DNA of 64,000 nt from Halosimplex pelagicum (GCF_013415905.1 NZ_CP058909.1:4216001-4280000), one strand, 5' to 3'. Positions 25,458-35,053 are shown, numbered from the stretch's first letter. Made by a program: numbers and translations. The notes: a model not told the origin generated them from the sequence alone.

Positions 25458-26408
25458 TTACTCCGCGACGCGAGCGAGCCACAGCGTCGGGTCGTCGAGT
25501 TCGGCGTCGGTCGGGAGAGTCTCGGGCGACTCCCAGACCGCGGAGGCGCCGGCGACGCCGCGCTCGTCTGCGACGGCGTCGAAGAAGGCCTTCCCGCGCT
25601 CGTACTGGCGCCGTTTCATGCCGAGGCCGAGCAGGCGGCGCATCACGCGCGAGAGGGGACCGCGACCGCGGCGGCGGGCCTCGACCTTCTCGCGGAGGTC
25701 GGCGTACTCGTCGTCGAACGCGCGGTCCATGACGAGTTCGGCGTAGCCCTCGACGGCGGTCATCGTCGTGTCGAGGTCTTTCAGCGCCTCCCGGTCGAGG
25801 CTCCCCTCGCCGAGCGCCGCGACGGCGCCCTCCATCGTCGATTCGAGGTGGTCCGAGAGCCAGGGCGCGGCGCCGAACTCCGCGGCGTGGGCCACCTCGT
25901 GGAAGGCGATCCAGCGGCGGAACCGGTCGAAGTCGGCGTCGAGGGCGTCGGCGACCTTCTCGATGTTCGGGTGGACGAAGTACAGCGCGTGGTCGTCGCC
26001 CTCGGCGAGCAGCAGGGGGTCGTACTGGCCGAGGACGTTGTTGCCGAGGAAGGCGAGCGCGACGCTCATGGTCCCGGTGTTGACCACGCGGCTGGCGCCG
26101 GGGAACATCGTCACCTGCTCCTCCAGCGGGCGCATCACCCGCTCGAAGGTGGCGACGTTGGCGTCGATCCAGTGGTGGCGGGTCTGGATCTCGACGACCT
26201 CGGGCAGGTCGAACTCGACCGCGCCGACCGAGCGGACGCGGTCGCGCGCGTCGCGAACGTCCGCGGCGTAGGCGGCCTCCTCCTCGGACGTGAGCGCGAT
26301 CGATCCGGGGTCGGTCGAGGCCTTCGCGGCGTCTCCGACGGCGGTCCAGTCGACCGGCCCGTCGCCCGACGCCGTCGTGACCGCCCGGACGCTCTCGTAC
26401 AGTCCCAT
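25458..26408 (-). CDS. zincin-like metalloprotease family protein (DUF2342/F420-associated)
   Basis: A 316-aa protein with a gluzincin-type zinc motif AFHEVAHAAEF (HExxH near residues 168-172) and downstream acidic residues (AVEGYAELVMD). This places it in the zinc-dependent metalloprotease family that includes DUF2342 and the so-called coenzyme F420 biosynthesis-associated proteins of actinobacteria and haloarchaea. No protease substrate is known. The F420 link is by family name only; no F420 genes are adjacent. Stands alone, on the minus strand between a convergent operon and a small membrane protein. Confidence 0.8.
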   Translation of the reverse strand: MGLYESVRAVTTASGDGPVDWTAVGDAAKASTDPGSIALTSEEEAAYAADVRDARDRVRSVGAVEFDLPEVVEIQTRHHWIDANVATFERVMRPLEEQVTMFPGASRVVNTGTMSVALAFLGNNVLGQYDPLLLAEGDDHALYFVHPNIEKVADALDADFDRFRRWIAFHEVAHAAEFGAAPWLSDHLESTMEGAVAALGEGSLDREALKDLDTTMTAVEGYAELVMDRAFDDEYADLREKVEARRRGRGPLSRVMRRLLGLGMKRRQYERGKAFFDAVADERGVAGASAVWESPETLPTDAELDDPTLWLARVAE

Positions 26409-26458
26409 ACCTGACCCACGTCATCCGACGGGATAGGCCTTCTCCCCGCCCCGGGAGG

Positions 26459-26770
26459 TTAGAGCCGCGCTCGCAGCCCGCCGCTCTCGGCCTCCCCCGA
26501 GTCGCCCGTTTCGAGGACCGGCTCGCCGGACCCGCCGAGGATCCGTCGGAGCGCGACGACCCCGAGGACGAGCCCGACGAACGCGAAGACGATGCCGAAC
26601 GGGTTGGCCCCGCCGCCGTCGGTCGTCGACTCGGTCGCCTCGTCGCCCTCGTCCTCGCCGAACGGGAGGTCGATCCCGGCGTCTTCGTCGGCCTCGCCGC
26701 TGCTGTACGGTGCGTTCGCGGTGAACTCGGCGCCGTCGAGGTGGACTTCCAGAAGGGTGAACTTCGCCAT
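26459..26770 (-). CDS. small single-helix membrane protein
   Basis: A 103-aa protein: MAKFTLLEVHLDGAEFTANAPYSS (a short beta-rich N-terminus), an acidic linker, one membrane helix (about 58-80, NPFGIVFAFVGLVLGVVALRR), and a short tail. I recall similar haloarchaeal proteins but no function. The start at 26770 is the ATG directly before the conserved N-terminus. It diverges from the enolase-superfamily gene at 26897. Confidence 0.65.
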   Translation of the reverse strand: MAKFTLLEVHLDGAEFTANAPYSSGEADEDAGIDLPFGEDEGDEATESTTDGGGANPFGIVFAFVGLVLGVVALRRILGGSGEPVLETGDSGEAESGGLRARL

Positions 26771-26896
26771 GGGGCTTGGTTCGACGACCGGCCGGAAAGG
26801 GGTTTCCCCGGCGACTGCGGCCTCGTCGATCGTTCGTCCCCCGGCGCGTCCCGCCGACACCCGGCACTTCTTTGGGGTGGCCGCCGAGGCGAGCGT

Positions 26897-28072
26897 ATGG
26901 CCCCGGAGATCACGAAGATAGAGAGCGTCGAGTTCGCCTACGAGATCCCCGAGATGGGGACCGACCACCACGGGTTCAACCTCGTCTACGAACCGGGCGA
27001 GAGCGTCGAGCGGAAGCTATTCGCCGTCACCGTCCACACCGACGAGGGGATCACCGGCGAGTACGTCGGCGGCAACTCCCCCGGCGCCGCCCAGATCAAC
27101 ACCTTCGCCGACTACCTCGTCGGGAAGAACCCCCTCGCCCGCGAGAAACACTGGTCGGAGATCAAGCGCGCCCTGCGCAAGTACGACCGCATGGGCATCG
27201 GCCCCGTCGACATCGCGCTGTGGGACTTCGCCGGCAAGTACCACGACGCGCCGATCCACGAGCTGCTCGGCACCTACCGCGAGCGCATCCCCGCCTACGC
27301 CTCGACGTACCACGGCGACGAGAACGGCGGCCTCGAAACCCCCGAGGACTTCGCGGACTTCGCCGAGGAGTGTCTCGACCTGGGCTACCCCGGCTTCAAG
27401 ATCCACGGCTGGGGCGGCAGCGACGGCTCCCGGGACCTGACACGGGAGCTCGACGCCGTCCACGCCGTCGGCGACCGCGTCGGCGACGAGATGGACCTGA
27501 TGCACGACCCCGCCTGCGAGCTGGAGACGCTGGCCGACGCCGTCAAGCTCGGTCGCGCGCTGGACGAACAGGAATTCTTCTGGTACGAGGACCCCTACCG
27601 CGACGGGGGAGTCTCCCAGCACGCCCACCGCAAGCTTCGCCAGCAGCTCGACACCCCCATCCTCCAGACCGAACACGTCCGCGGGCTCGAACCGTTCACG
27701 GACTTCATCGACGCCGAGGCGACCGACTTCGTCCGCGCCGATCCGGAGTACGACGGCGGCATCACCGGCGCGATGAAGCGCGCCCGTGTCGCCGAGGGCC
27801 ACGGTCTCGACGTGGAGTTCCACGCGCCGGGTCCCGCACAGCGACACTGCATCGCCGCCACCAGAAATAGCAACTACTACGAGATGGCGCTGGTCCACCC
27901 CGACGCGCCCAACACGACGCCGCCGGTGTACGCCGGCGACTACGAGGACCAGCTCGACAGCGTCGACGACGAGGGCACAGTCCCCGTCCCCGACGGCCCC
28001 GGCCTCGGCGTCGACTACGACTGGGACTACATCGAAGCGAACGCGACCGGGAGCGTCCACGTCTACGAGTAG
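26897..28072 (+). CDS. enolase-superfamily (mandelate racemase-like) enzyme
   Basis: A 391-aa enolase-superfamily enzyme. An N-terminal capping domain is followed by a TIM barrel with the expected acid/base and metal residues: GFKIHGWGG (catalytic Lys region), MHDPAC (Asp ligand), WYEDPY (Glu ligand), QTEHV (Glu ligand), and late VEFHAPG. This arrangement fits acid-sugar dehydratases or racemases of the mandelate-racemase branch; KIHG rather than KxK leaves the substrate open. The start at 26897 is preceded by TTCTTTGG about 28 nt upstream. No sugar-catabolism operon adjoins it. Confidence 0.85.
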   Translation: MAPEITKIESVEFAYEIPEMGTDHHGFNLVYEPGESVERKLFAVTVHTDEGITGEYVGGNSPGAAQINTFADYLVGKNPLAREKHWSEIKRALRKYDRMGIGPVDIALWDFAGKYHDAPIHELLGTYRERIPAYASTYHGDENGGLETPEDFADFAEECLDLGYPGFKIHGWGGSDGSRDLTRELDAVHAVGDRVGDEMDLMHDPACELETLADAVKLGRALDEQEFFWYEDPYRDGGVSQHAHRKLRQQLDTPILQTEHVRGLEPFTDFIDAEATDFVRADPEYDGGITGAMKRARVAEGHGLDVEFHAPGPAQRHCIAATRNSNYYEMALVHPDAPNTTPPVYAGDYEDQLDSVDDEGTVPVPDGPGLGVDYDWDYIEANATGSVHVYE

Positions 28073-28084
28073 TCCGACGGGTCG

Positions 28085-28588
28085 CTAGCCCGGCTGTGGT
28101 CGATCGCCCGTCGGACGCCTGATCTCGACCGGGAACGAACACTTCGCTGTCCGGTCGAACATCTCGACGGAGACGTTCACCCGGTCGGGAAGGCTGTGGC
28201 GGAGCGCCCGGCGGGTGGGGCCGGTCAGCGGTACGTCGCGGACGACGACGCGGTCGAAACCGCCCGTAAACCGGACGCCGCTGTCGCCGGTGGTGAACCG
28301 GGCGTCGAGCAACTCCCGGAGTCGGTCCGTAGCGGCGTCCTTCCCGGACCAGCAGGCGTACACCTCGAACGGTTCGAACGCCCGCTCGTTGCCACTGCCC
28401 GACACCCAGAAGCGGACCGTGTCGTTCTCCGGGTAGTAGTGGGCCGGGCCGTAGTCGTCGGGCGCGTGGTCGATCGCCAGGGTGTCGTCGACCGGCTGGA
28501 TGGTCGTCGGCCAGAAGCCCACTAGGACGAACCCGACGACCACGAGCGGGACAACGACCACACCGCCTCTCGCGAGCGCGCGGAGCAC
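28085..28588 (-). CDS. membrane-anchored protein of unknown function
   Basis: A 167-aa protein from GTG 28588. One N-terminal membrane helix (VVVVPLVVVGFVLVGF) precedes an outside-facing domain with two Cys (YACWSG, AKCSFP) and HAPDDYGPAHYYPEND. A longer frame with ATG at 28702 overlaps the photolyase start. GTG is preferred because GGTATTTGTC lies about 25-30 nt upstream as a TATA box. No function is recognised. It is divergent from the photolyase gene and convergent with the enolase-family gene. Confidence 0.6.
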   Translation of the reverse strand: MLRALARGGVVVVPLVVVGFVLVGFWPTTIQPVDDTLAIDHAPDDYGPAHYYPENDTVRFWVSGSGNERAFEPFEVYACWSGKDAATDRLRELLDARFTTGDSGVRFTGGFDRVVVRDVPLTGPTRRALRHSLPDRVNVSVEMFDRTAKCSFPVEIRRPTGDRPQPG

Positions 28589-28700
28589 GCCCGATAGTTC
28601 CGCCGGACCGACAAATACCTTCCCCGTCCAGGCATCGACCGGCTCCGTCCCCGCCGGCCCCGTCGAAGCCACTAAGCCGCCGTCGTCCCGAGCGGTCGCC

Positions 28701-30095
28701 ATGCGCCTGTTCTGGCACCGGCGGGATCTACGCGTCCGGGACAACCGCGGGCTGGCGACCGCCGCGGCGGATGGCCCGGTCGTCTCCGTGTTCGTCCGCG
28801 ACACCGACCTGCTCGACCGCCTGGGGGACCGACAGCGCGCCTTCTTCCTGCGCGGCGTCCGCCGCCTGCGCGAGTCCTACCGCGACCTGGGGAGCGACCT
28901 GATCGTCCGCGAGGGCCGTCCGAGCGACGTGCTCCCGGAACTGGCCGAGGAGTTCGGCGCCGAGGCCGTCGTCTACAACGAGCACTACCGGCCGGAACGG
29001 CGCGACCGGCAGAACGAGGTCGACGCCGCCTGCGCCGACGCCGGTCTGGCGACCGCCGGCGAGACGGATCTGGTGCTCGTCGACCCCGCTCGACTGGACG
29101 AGCGCTACCCGAACCACGGCCGGTTCCGCGACGCCTGGCAGGCGGTCCCGAAGGAGCCGCTCGCGCCGGCGCCCGACGCCGAGGACCTCGCATCCCCCGA
29201 CGGTGTCGACCCCGGGACGGTCCCGGAGGAGCCGACGGCCGACATCGAACTCCCCGCAGCCGGCTATCGAGCCGCTCGCGAGCGGTACGACGACTTTCTC
29301 GCGAACGGTATCGACAGCTACCGCGCCAGTCGGGACGACCTCGCGCGGGCGGTCGAGGCTCCGACCCTCGCGGTCTCGCGCATGTCGCCGTACCTCGCGG
29401 CGGGCATGATCGGGGTCCGCGAGGTGTGGGCGGACGCGAGCGAGCGCCGCGAGGCGGCGACGGGCGAGGAGTGCGACCAGGTCTGGAAGTACCTCGACGA
29501 ACTCACCTGGCGGGAACAGCAGTACCACCTGCTGTACTGCGACCCCGACCTGCCGACGAAGAACTACAAGTCGATCCCCAACGAGATCGAGTGGCGCGAC
29601 GACGCCGACGAGTTCGACGCCTGGAAGCGCGGCGAGACGGGCTATCCGCTGGTCGACGCGGGCATGCGCCAACTGCGCGAGGAGGGGTACGTCCACAACC
29701 GGCCGCGCCAGGTCGTCGCTTCCTTCCTCACGAAGCATCTGCTGGTCGACTGGCGGAAGGGACGGCGACACTTCGCCGAGCAGCTGGTCGACCACGACCC
29801 CGCGTCTAACGCGGGGAACTGGCAGTGGATCGCCTCGACGGGCATCGACTCGGTGGACGTGCGCATCTTCGACCCCGTCGCGCAGGCGAGCAAGTACGAC
29901 GACGAGGCGCGGTTCGTGAAGGCGTACGTCCCGGAACTGCGGGACGTACCGGCGGGGGAGGTGGTCGACTGGCCGACCCTCCCGCCCGACGAGCGCGAGC
30001 GGCTCGCGCCGGAGTACCCGGACCCGATCGTCGACCGGGACGCGGCCTACGAGCGCGCCCAGCGGGTCTTCGAACGGGCGCTGGGGAAGCGATGA
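28701..30095 (+). CDS. phr: deoxyribodipyrimidine photolyase (class I)
   Basis: A 464-aa photolyase/cryptochrome protein that repairs UV pyrimidine dimers using blue light and FADH-. The N-terminal antenna domain starts MRLFWHRRDLRVRDN. The FAD-binding half shows GETGYPLVDAGMRQL, HNRPRQVVASFLTKHL, WRKGRRHFAEQLVDHDPASNAGNWQW and GIDSVDVRIF, all diagnostic of the class I family including Trp residues of the electron-transfer chain. Function as a CPD photolyase is probable; a cryptochrome-type role cannot be excluded from sequence. Its stop overlaps the next ATG (ATGA). Confidence 0.95.
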   Translation: MRLFWHRRDLRVRDNRGLATAAADGPVVSVFVRDTDLLDRLGDRQRAFFLRGVRRLRESYRDLGSDLIVREGRPSDVLPELAEEFGAEAVVYNEHYRPERRDRQNEVDAACADAGLATAGETDLVLVDPARLDERYPNHGRFRDAWQAVPKEPLAPAPDAEDLASPDGVDPGTVPEEPTADIELPAAGYRAARERYDDFLANGIDSYRASRDDLARAVEAPTLAVSRMSPYLAAGMIGVREVWADASERREAATGEECDQVWKYLDELTWREQQYHLLYCDPDLPTKNYKSIPNEIEWRDDADEFDAWKRGETGYPLVDAGMRQLREEGYVHNRPRQVVASFLTKHLLVDWRKGRRHFAEQLVDHDPASNAGNWQWIASTGIDSVDVRIFDPVAQASKYDDEARFVKAYVPELRDVPAGEVVDWPTLPPDERERLAPEYPDPIVDRDAAYERAQRVFERALGKR

Positions 30096-30556
30096 CTGGC
30101 GGGGAGGGGCCGGGCGAGGGTCCGGTGTTCGCCGACGCACCGGCGGACGCCCGCGTCTGCGTCGTCGCGACGCGGCCGGCGACGTTCGAGCGCTGTCGCG
30201 AGGGGTTCTACCCGGCGCCGGCCTCGTACGACCGGACCGACGAACCGTTCGAGTTCGTGGCGTTCTACCGCACGGCGCCCGTCTCGGCCGTCACGCACGT
30301 CGCTCGCGTGACCGAGCGGGTCGACCAGCGCCGCGACGAGCCCGGACCGCTCTCGGCGCGCGACTGGACGGCGACGATCGACCCGTTCGTCGACACCGAC
30401 GCCGTCGTCGTCTTCGAACTGGCCGGTCTCGAACCGCTGGCCGACCCGGTCGAGAACGACCTGCGCGGGCTGCGCGGTGCCTGGTACTGCACGGTCGCGG
30501 ATCTGAACGCCGCGACGACCCTGTCCGACCTGACCGACCGCGGCGATTCGGGCTGA
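30092..30556 (+). CDS. conserved hypothetical protein coupled to photolyase
   Basis: A 154-aa protein with an alternating strand/helix pattern (ARVCVVATRP, FEFVAFYRTAPVSAVTHVARV, AVVVFELAGLEPL, WYCTVADLNAATTLSDL). No known family is recognised. The ATGA overlap with phr indicates co-translation, so a role connected with light or repair is possible but unproven. It is followed by a short tandem-repeat gap before the Gfo/Idh gene. Confidence 0.7.
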   Translation: MTGGEGPGEGPVFADAPADARVCVVATRPATFERCREGFYPAPASYDRTDEPFEFVAFYRTAPVSAVTHVARVTERVDQRRDEPGPLSARDWTATIDPFVDTDAVVVFELAGLEPLADPVENDLRGLRGAWYCTVADLNAATTLSDLTDRGDSG

Positions 30557-30570
30557 CGACTGCCGGGGAA

Positions 30571-30651
30571 CGGCCGCGGGGACGGGTCGCCGGGAGGCGG
30601 CCACGGGGACGGGTCACCGGGAGGCGACCACGGGAACGGGCGTCGGGCAAC
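30571..30651. repeat. three 27-bp tandem repeats
   Basis: Three copies of a GC-rich 27-bp unit (CGGCCRCGGGGACGGGTC... CCGGGAGG) follow the stop of the photolyase-linked gene. The third copy is diverged. No coding role is apparent. The array ends about 30 bp before the oxidoreductase start. Confidence 0.7.
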
Positions 30652-30682
30652 AGCCAAGTCCCCGCCGGGTGATGCGGTAGCC

Positions 30683-31807
30683 ATGACGACCTATCGCGCG
30701 GGCATCGTCGGGGCCGGGGGCATCGCCGGCCTCGGCATCCTCGGGATGCACGACGAGGAGGACATCGGCGAGAAGAAGTTCACGGCCAGCCACGCCGGCG
30801 GCTACGCGGCGACCGACGGCGTCGAACTCGTCGCTGTCACCGACGTGGACGAGGACAAGCTCGACCGCTTCGGCGAGGCGTGGGAGATCCCGCCCGAGCG
30901 GCGCTACGTCGGACACGAGGCCATGCTCGACGCCGAGGATCTCGACGCCGTCTCGGTGTGTACCCCCTCCTTTCTCCACCGCGACCACGTCGTCGACGCG
31001 GCCCGGTCGGCGGCGGACCCGGACGTGATCTGGTGCGAGAAACCCGTCGCCGCCTCGGTCACGGGCGCCGAGGAGATGGTCGACGTGTGCGAGGAGACCG
31101 ACACCGAGCTGCTCGTCAACCACTCGTTCCGGTTCACGGAGAAACAGGAGCGGCTGCGCGAACTCGTTCGCGAGGAGGGGATCCTCGGGGACGTACACTC
31201 GGTGTCGATGCAGTTCCGGATGGAGCTGCTGCGGAACTCGACGCACCTGCTGGACATGCTCGTCTCGCTGCTGGACGCCCGGGCCGAGCGCGTCTCCGGG
31301 CACATCACCGGCGAGAACGAGGCCGTCGACTCGCTGGAGGCCGACGACGGCTCCGGCGAGGGGCCGACCGTTGACGACGCCGGCGGCGGCGGGTTCGTCG
31401 TCATGGACGACGGCACGTTCGCGACCGTCGACTGCACGATCCCGCGGGCCGATTCGTCGATGACGATGCAGTTCGTCGGAACGGAGGGCAAACTCTACCT
31501 CAACAACGACGACGGCGAGTGGCGCTACTGGCGGCTGGAAGAGGGCGACCACGTCGAGGAGGACCTCGCCGAGCACGGCATCGAGGGCGCCTGGACGTGG
31601 GACGACGACTACGAGCGGGCGTTCCCCAACGCCGCCCGCCACGTGGAGGAACTGCTGGACGGGACCGCGGAGAACCGCTCGACCGGTCGGGAAGCGACCC
31701 GCTCGCTGGAGATCATCGTCGGGTTCTACCTCTCCCATTACACCGGCGGGCAGGTGTCGGTCCCGCTCGACCGCCCGCTGCGCGACGCCGAGATCACGTC
31801 GTGGTGA
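30683..31807 (+). CDS. Gfo/Idh/MocA-family NAD(P)-dependent oxidoreductase
   Basis: A 374-aa oxidoreductase. The Rossmann fold begins RAGIVGAGGIAGLGI, and the EKP motif (WCEKPVAASV, near residue 117) is the family catalytic/NAD-binding signature. The C-terminal alpha/beta domain includes FRFTEKQERLRELV and FVGTEGKLYLNNDDGEWRYW. Family members act on sugars, inositols or related alcohols; the substrate is not predictable. It is preceded by the 27-bp repeats. The M42 peptidase gene starts 67 nt downstream with its own spacing. Confidence 0.9.
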   Translation: MTTYRAGIVGAGGIAGLGILGMHDEEDIGEKKFTASHAGGYAATDGVELVAVTDVDEDKLDRFGEAWEIPPERRYVGHEAMLDAEDLDAVSVCTPSFLHRDHVVDAARSAADPDVIWCEKPVAASVTGAEEMVDVCEETDTELLVNHSFRFTEKQERLRELVREEGILGDVHSVSMQFRMELLRNSTHLLDMLVSLLDARAERVSGHITGENEAVDSLEADDGSGEGPTVDDAGGGGFVVMDDGTFATVDCTIPRADSSMTMQFVGTEGKLYLNNDDGEWRYWRLEEGDHVEEDLAEHGIEGAWTWDDDYERAFPNAARHVEELLDGTAENRSTGREATRSLEIIVGFYLSHYTGGQVSVPLDRPLRDAEITSW

Positions 31808-31874
31808 GGCCGTCGTCCCCGGTCGGTCGGCCGCCAGACGTGCGATTCAAGCACGTTCGCACGAACGGGACCGC

Positions 31875-32942
31875 ATGGAGCGAGACCACAGGGCGTTTCT
31901 GGAGGATCTGCTCTCGACGGCGAGCCCGTCGGGCTACGAGGTACCGGGCCAGCGGGTCTGGGTCGACTACGTCGAATCGTTCGCCGACGAGGTGCGCGTC
32001 GACGAGTACGGCAACGCGGTCGCCGTCCACGAGGGCGACGCGGACACCGACGCGTCGGTCGCCTTCGCCGGCCACGGCGACGAGATCGGGTTCGTCGTCC
32101 GGGAGGTCACCGACGACGGCTTCCTGACGATCGGCCGCGTCGGCGGGTCGGACAAGACGGTCGTCCAGGGCCAGCACGTCACCGTCCACACCGACGACGG
32201 CCCCGTCGAAGGGGTCGTCGGGCAGACGGCGATCCACCTGCGGGACGCCGACGACGACTCGGCTCCGGACATCGCCGAACAGCACGTCGACATCGGCGTC
32301 GAAGACGGCGAGACGGCCGAGGACCTCGTCGAGGTCGGCGACCCGGTCACCTTCGCCCAGCGCGTCCGTGAACTGGAGGACGGGCGGCTGACCGCCCGCG
32401 GGATGGACAACCGGGTCGGTATCTGGGCGGCCGCCGAGGGGCTGCGCCGGGCCGTCGAGGCCGGGGCGGCGGCGACGGTGTACGCGGTCAGCACGGTCCA
32501 GGAGGAGGTCGGGCTCCGAGGCGCGCAGATGGTCGGGTTCGACCTGGACCCCGACGCGGTGGTCGCCTGCGACGTGACCCACGCGACGGACTCGCCGGGC
32601 GTTCCGGGGGAGAAGTCGACCGGCGTCGAACTCGGCGAGGGGCCCGTGGTCGCCCGCGGGAGCGCGAACCACCCGGCGCTCGTGGCGGCCGTGCGCGAGG
32701 TGGCCGACGGCGAGGGGATCGACGTACAGCTCCAGGCGACGGGGACGCGGACCGGCACGGACGCGGACGCCTTCTACACCGCACGGGGCGGGACGCCGGC
32801 GCTGAACCTCGGGCTGCCCAACCGGTACATGCACACGCCGGTCGAAGTGATCGACGCCGACGACCTGGACGCGACGGCGGACCTGCTGGGCGCCGTGGGC
32901 GCCGCGGCGGACGCCCACGCCCCGTTCGGCGTGGACATCTGA
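31875..32942 (+). CDS. M42-family metallo-aminopeptidase (TET-like)
   Basis: A 355-aa M42 peptidase. Metal and catalytic motifs are [13 protein letters not shown] (His and Asp ligands), ARGMDNRVG (bridging Asp), [12 protein letters not shown] (catalytic Glu pair), DVTHATD and the late NRYMHTPVE (His ligand). M42 aminopeptidases of archaea form dodecameric tetrahedral TET particles that trim peptides from the proteasome in the cytosol. The length fits. An intact active site supports function. The start ATG at 31875 is the first Met of the conserved region; the gene stands alone. Confidence 0.92.
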   Translation: MERDHRAFLEDLLSTASPSGYEVPGQRVWVDYVESFADEVRVDEYGNAVAVHEGDADTDASVAFAGHGDEIGFVVREVTDDGFLTIGRVGGSDKTVVQGQHVTVHTDDGPVEGVVGQTAIHLRDADDDSAPDIAEQHVDIGVEDGETAEDLVEVGDPVTFAQRVRELEDGRLTARGMDNRVGIWAAAEGLRRAVEAGAAATVYAVSTVQEEVGLRGAQMVGFDLDPDAVVACDVTHATDSPGVPGEKSTGVELGEGPVVARGSANHPALVAAVREVADGEGIDVQLQATGTRTGTDADAFYTARGGTPALNLGLPNRYMHTPVEVIDADDLDATADLLGAVGAAADAHAPFGVDI

Positions 32943-33032
32943 GCGCGACCGGGGCACATCGGGGAGTGGGCCCGTCTGCGGGGCGATTGGGCAAGCGGTA
33001 CGTTTATGCACGCGACGGCAGGCAGTCTGGGT

Positions 33033-33218
33033 ATGAGTGGACGACCGCTGGACGTGCTGGAGGCGTCGCTCGGCGAGGAGGTCACGGTTCGTCTGAAGGG
33101 CGGCGAGGAGTACGTCGGCGACCTCTCTGGGTACGACCAGCACATGAATCTGGTCCTCGAGGACGACCAAGACACAACGATTATACGCGGCGACAACGTC
33201 GTCTCGATCAACCCATGA
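33033..33218 (+). CDS. lsm: Sm-like (Lsm) RNA-binding protein
   Basis: A 61-aa Lsm protein, the short haloarchaeal form. The Sm1 motif ([26 protein letters not shown]) and Sm2 motif ([10 protein letters not shown]) are complete. Such proteins form heptameric rings that bind U-rich RNA, including sRNAs. The start at 33033 is supported by a TATA-like GTTTATG about 30 nt upstream (near 33002). It overlaps rpl37e by ATGA, an arrangement conserved in haloarchaea. Confidence 0.95.
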   Translation: MSGRPLDVLEASLGEEVTVRLKGGEEYVGDLSGYDQHMNLVLEDDQDTTIIRGDNVVSINP

Positions 33219-33388
33219 CTGGTGCAGGAACCCCGAGTCAGGGGAAGAAGAACACCACGACACACGTCAAGTGTCGCCGGTGCGGTGAGAAATCGTATCA
33301 CGTCAAGAACAAAGTCTGTGCGTCCTGCGGGTTCGGCAAGTCGGCCAAGCGACGGGACTACGCCTGGCAGGACAAAGCGGGCGAGTAA
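33215..33388 (+). CDS. rpl37e: 50S ribosomal protein L37e
   Basis: A 57-aa basic ribosomal protein. It carries the zinc-binding [10 protein letters not shown] ... CASCGFG pattern (four Cys) and the typical [13 protein letters not shown] start and KRRDYAW end. L37e binds 23S rRNA. The ATG at 33215 shares the ATGA overlap with lsm. The purF start is only 3 nt past its stop. Confidence 0.97.
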   Translation: MTGAGTPSQGKKNTTTHVKCRRCGEKSYHVKNKVCASCGFGKSAKRRDYAWQDKAGE

Positions 33389-33391
33389 GGA

Positions 33392-34819
33392 ATGCACGAG
33401 AAGTGCGGCGTTGTCGGCATCTCTACCGCCGATCGCGACGTCGCCCGCCCCCTCTACTATTCGCTCTACGCCCTCCAGCACCGCGGCCAGGAGTCGGCCG
33501 GGATCGTCACCCACGACGGCTTCCAGCAGTACGAACACGTCGAGATGGGACTGGTCGGCGACGCGTTCGACGAGGGCGACCTGGACTCGCTGAACGGGTC
33601 GAACGGCATCGGCCACGTCCGGTACCCCACGTCGGGGTCGGTCAACAACTGCTGTGCCCAGCCGTTCTCCGTCTCGTTCAAGAGCGGGTCGCTCGGCCTC
33701 GCGCACAACGGGAACCTCATCAACACCGACGAGATCCGCGAGGAACTCGCCGCGCTCGGCCACGCCTTCACCTCCGACGGCGACACCGAGGTCATCGCTC
33801 ACGACCTCGCCCGCAATCTGCTCGAAGAGGACCTCGTGCGGGCTGTCAAGCGGACGATGAGCCGCATCCACGGTTCGTACTCGCTGACGATTACCCACGA
33901 CGAGACGGTTCTCGGCGTCCGTGACCCGCAGGGCAACCGGCCGCTGTGTATCGGCGAACTCGACGACGGCTACGTGCTGGCCTCCGAGAGCGCGGCCATC
34001 GACACGCTGGACGGCGAACTCGTCCGCGACGTGCGGCCGGGCGAACTGGTCGTCCTCCACGACGACGGCAGCGGCTTCGACACCTACCAGCTCGTCGAGA
34101 CCGAGCAGACCGCCCACTGTTTCTTCGAGCACGTCTACTTCGCCCGCCCGGACTCGGTCATCGACGACGAACTCGTCTACGAGGTGCGCCGGGACCTGGG
34201 CGGCGCGCTCTGGGAGGAGTCGGGCATCGAGACCGACGTGGTGATGCCGGTCCCCGACTCGGGGCGGGCGTTCGCCTCGGGCTACGCCGACGCGGCGCCC
34301 GAGGGCGTCGACTTCGCCGAGGGGCTGATGAAGAACCGCTACGTCGGCCGGACGTTCATCATGCCGACCCAGGACGAGCGCGAGCGGGCCGTCCGGCTGA
34401 AGCTTAACCCGATCAAGAGCACGGTGGAGGGCAAGACCGTCACCGTCATCGACGACTCCATCGTCCGCGGGACGACATCCTCCCAGCTCGTCGAGTTGCT
34501 CTACGAGGCCGGCGCCGAGGAGGTCCACGTCCGCATCGGCGCGCCGCCGATCGTCGCGCCCTGTTACATGGGCATCGACATGGCGAGCCGCGAGGAACTC
34601 ATCGCGGCGGACAAGTCCGTCGACGAGATCCGCGAGGAGATCAAGGCCGACTCCCTGTCCTATCTCTCCATCGGGGCCATCGCCGACGCGCTGGGCACGT
34701 CCGACTCGAACCTCTGTCTGGGCTGTGTCACCGGCGAGTACCCCTACGATATCGAGGGCGAGCAGACCGACCGCGAGGTCGAGCGGCCGGCCGTCGGCCA
34801 CTCCTCGGCCGACGACTGA
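33392..34819 (+). CDS. purF: amidophosphoribosyltransferase
   Basis: A 475-aa PurF, catalysing the first committed step of purine synthesis (PRPP + Gln to phosphoribosylamine). The N-terminal Ntn nucleophile Cys is at position 5 (MHEKCGVVGIS), so a short propeptide must be removed. Glutaminase motifs GHVRYPTSG and AHNGNLIN are present. The PRPP-binding loop VTVIDDSIVRGTTS lies in the C-terminal half. C-terminal Cys motifs (NLCLGCVTGEYP) suggest the Fe-S type. It follows lsm-rpl37e in an operon with a 3-nt gap. Confidence 0.96.
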   Translation: MHEKCGVVGISTADRDVARPLYYSLYALQHRGQESAGIVTHDGFQQYEHVEMGLVGDAFDEGDLDSLNGSNGIGHVRYPTSGSVNNCCAQPFSVSFKSGSLGLAHNGNLINTDEIREELAALGHAFTSDGDTEVIAHDLARNLLEEDLVRAVKRTMSRIHGSYSLTITHDETVLGVRDPQGNRPLCIGELDDGYVLASESAAIDTLDGELVRDVRPGELVVLHDDGSGFDTYQLVETEQTAHCFFEHVYFARPDSVIDDELVYEVRRDLGGALWEESGIETDVVMPVPDSGRAFASGYADAAPEGVDFAEGLMKNRYVGRTFIMPTQDERERAVRLKLNPIKSTVEGKTVTVIDDSIVRGTTSSQLVELLYEAGAEEVHVRIGAPPIVAPCYMGIDMASREELIAADKSVDEIREEIKADSLSYLSIGAIADALGTSDSNLCLGCVTGEYPYDIEGEQTDREVERPAVGHSSADD

Positions 34820-34861
34820 CCGCTCGCCCGGTTTCCGCTCGTCGCCGCGCTTTCCTCCCCG

Positions 34862-35053
34862 TTAGATGTAACTGAGCAGGTCGACGCCCACGTCGAAGTG
34901 GTCGAGGACGACGTACCCCAGGTAGATCCCGACGATCCCGAGGATTCCGGCCGCGTTCGGCGGGGCGGGGATCGGAACGTTCAGGAATCGAAAGACCGCA
35001 CCGGTTAGAAACCCGGTCAGCAGGGCGAGAGCGGCGGTAGCTGCCGATACCAT
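34862..35053 (-). CDS. XapX domain small membrane protein
   Basis: A 63-aa protein with two membrane helices and the XapX signature (TGFLTGAVFRFLNVPIPAPPNAAGILGIVGIYLGY-like; residues about 14-50). The family is widespread, of unknown function, sometimes tied to transport. The start at 35053 is the first ATG. It lies on the minus strand, divergent from the leader-ORF/response-regulator unit, with the G-rich and AT-rich region between them. Confidence 0.85.
   Translation of the reverse strand: MVSAATAALALLTGFLTGAVFRFLNVPIPAPPNAAGILGIVGIYLGYVVLDHFDVGVDLLSYI

Noticed and set aside
28589..28702. N-terminal extension of the 28085 gene to ATG 28702
   Set aside because: It would overlap the divergent photolyase start by 2 bp, and its Thr/Gly-rich sequence is not protein-like. 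The TATA box supports GTG 28588.
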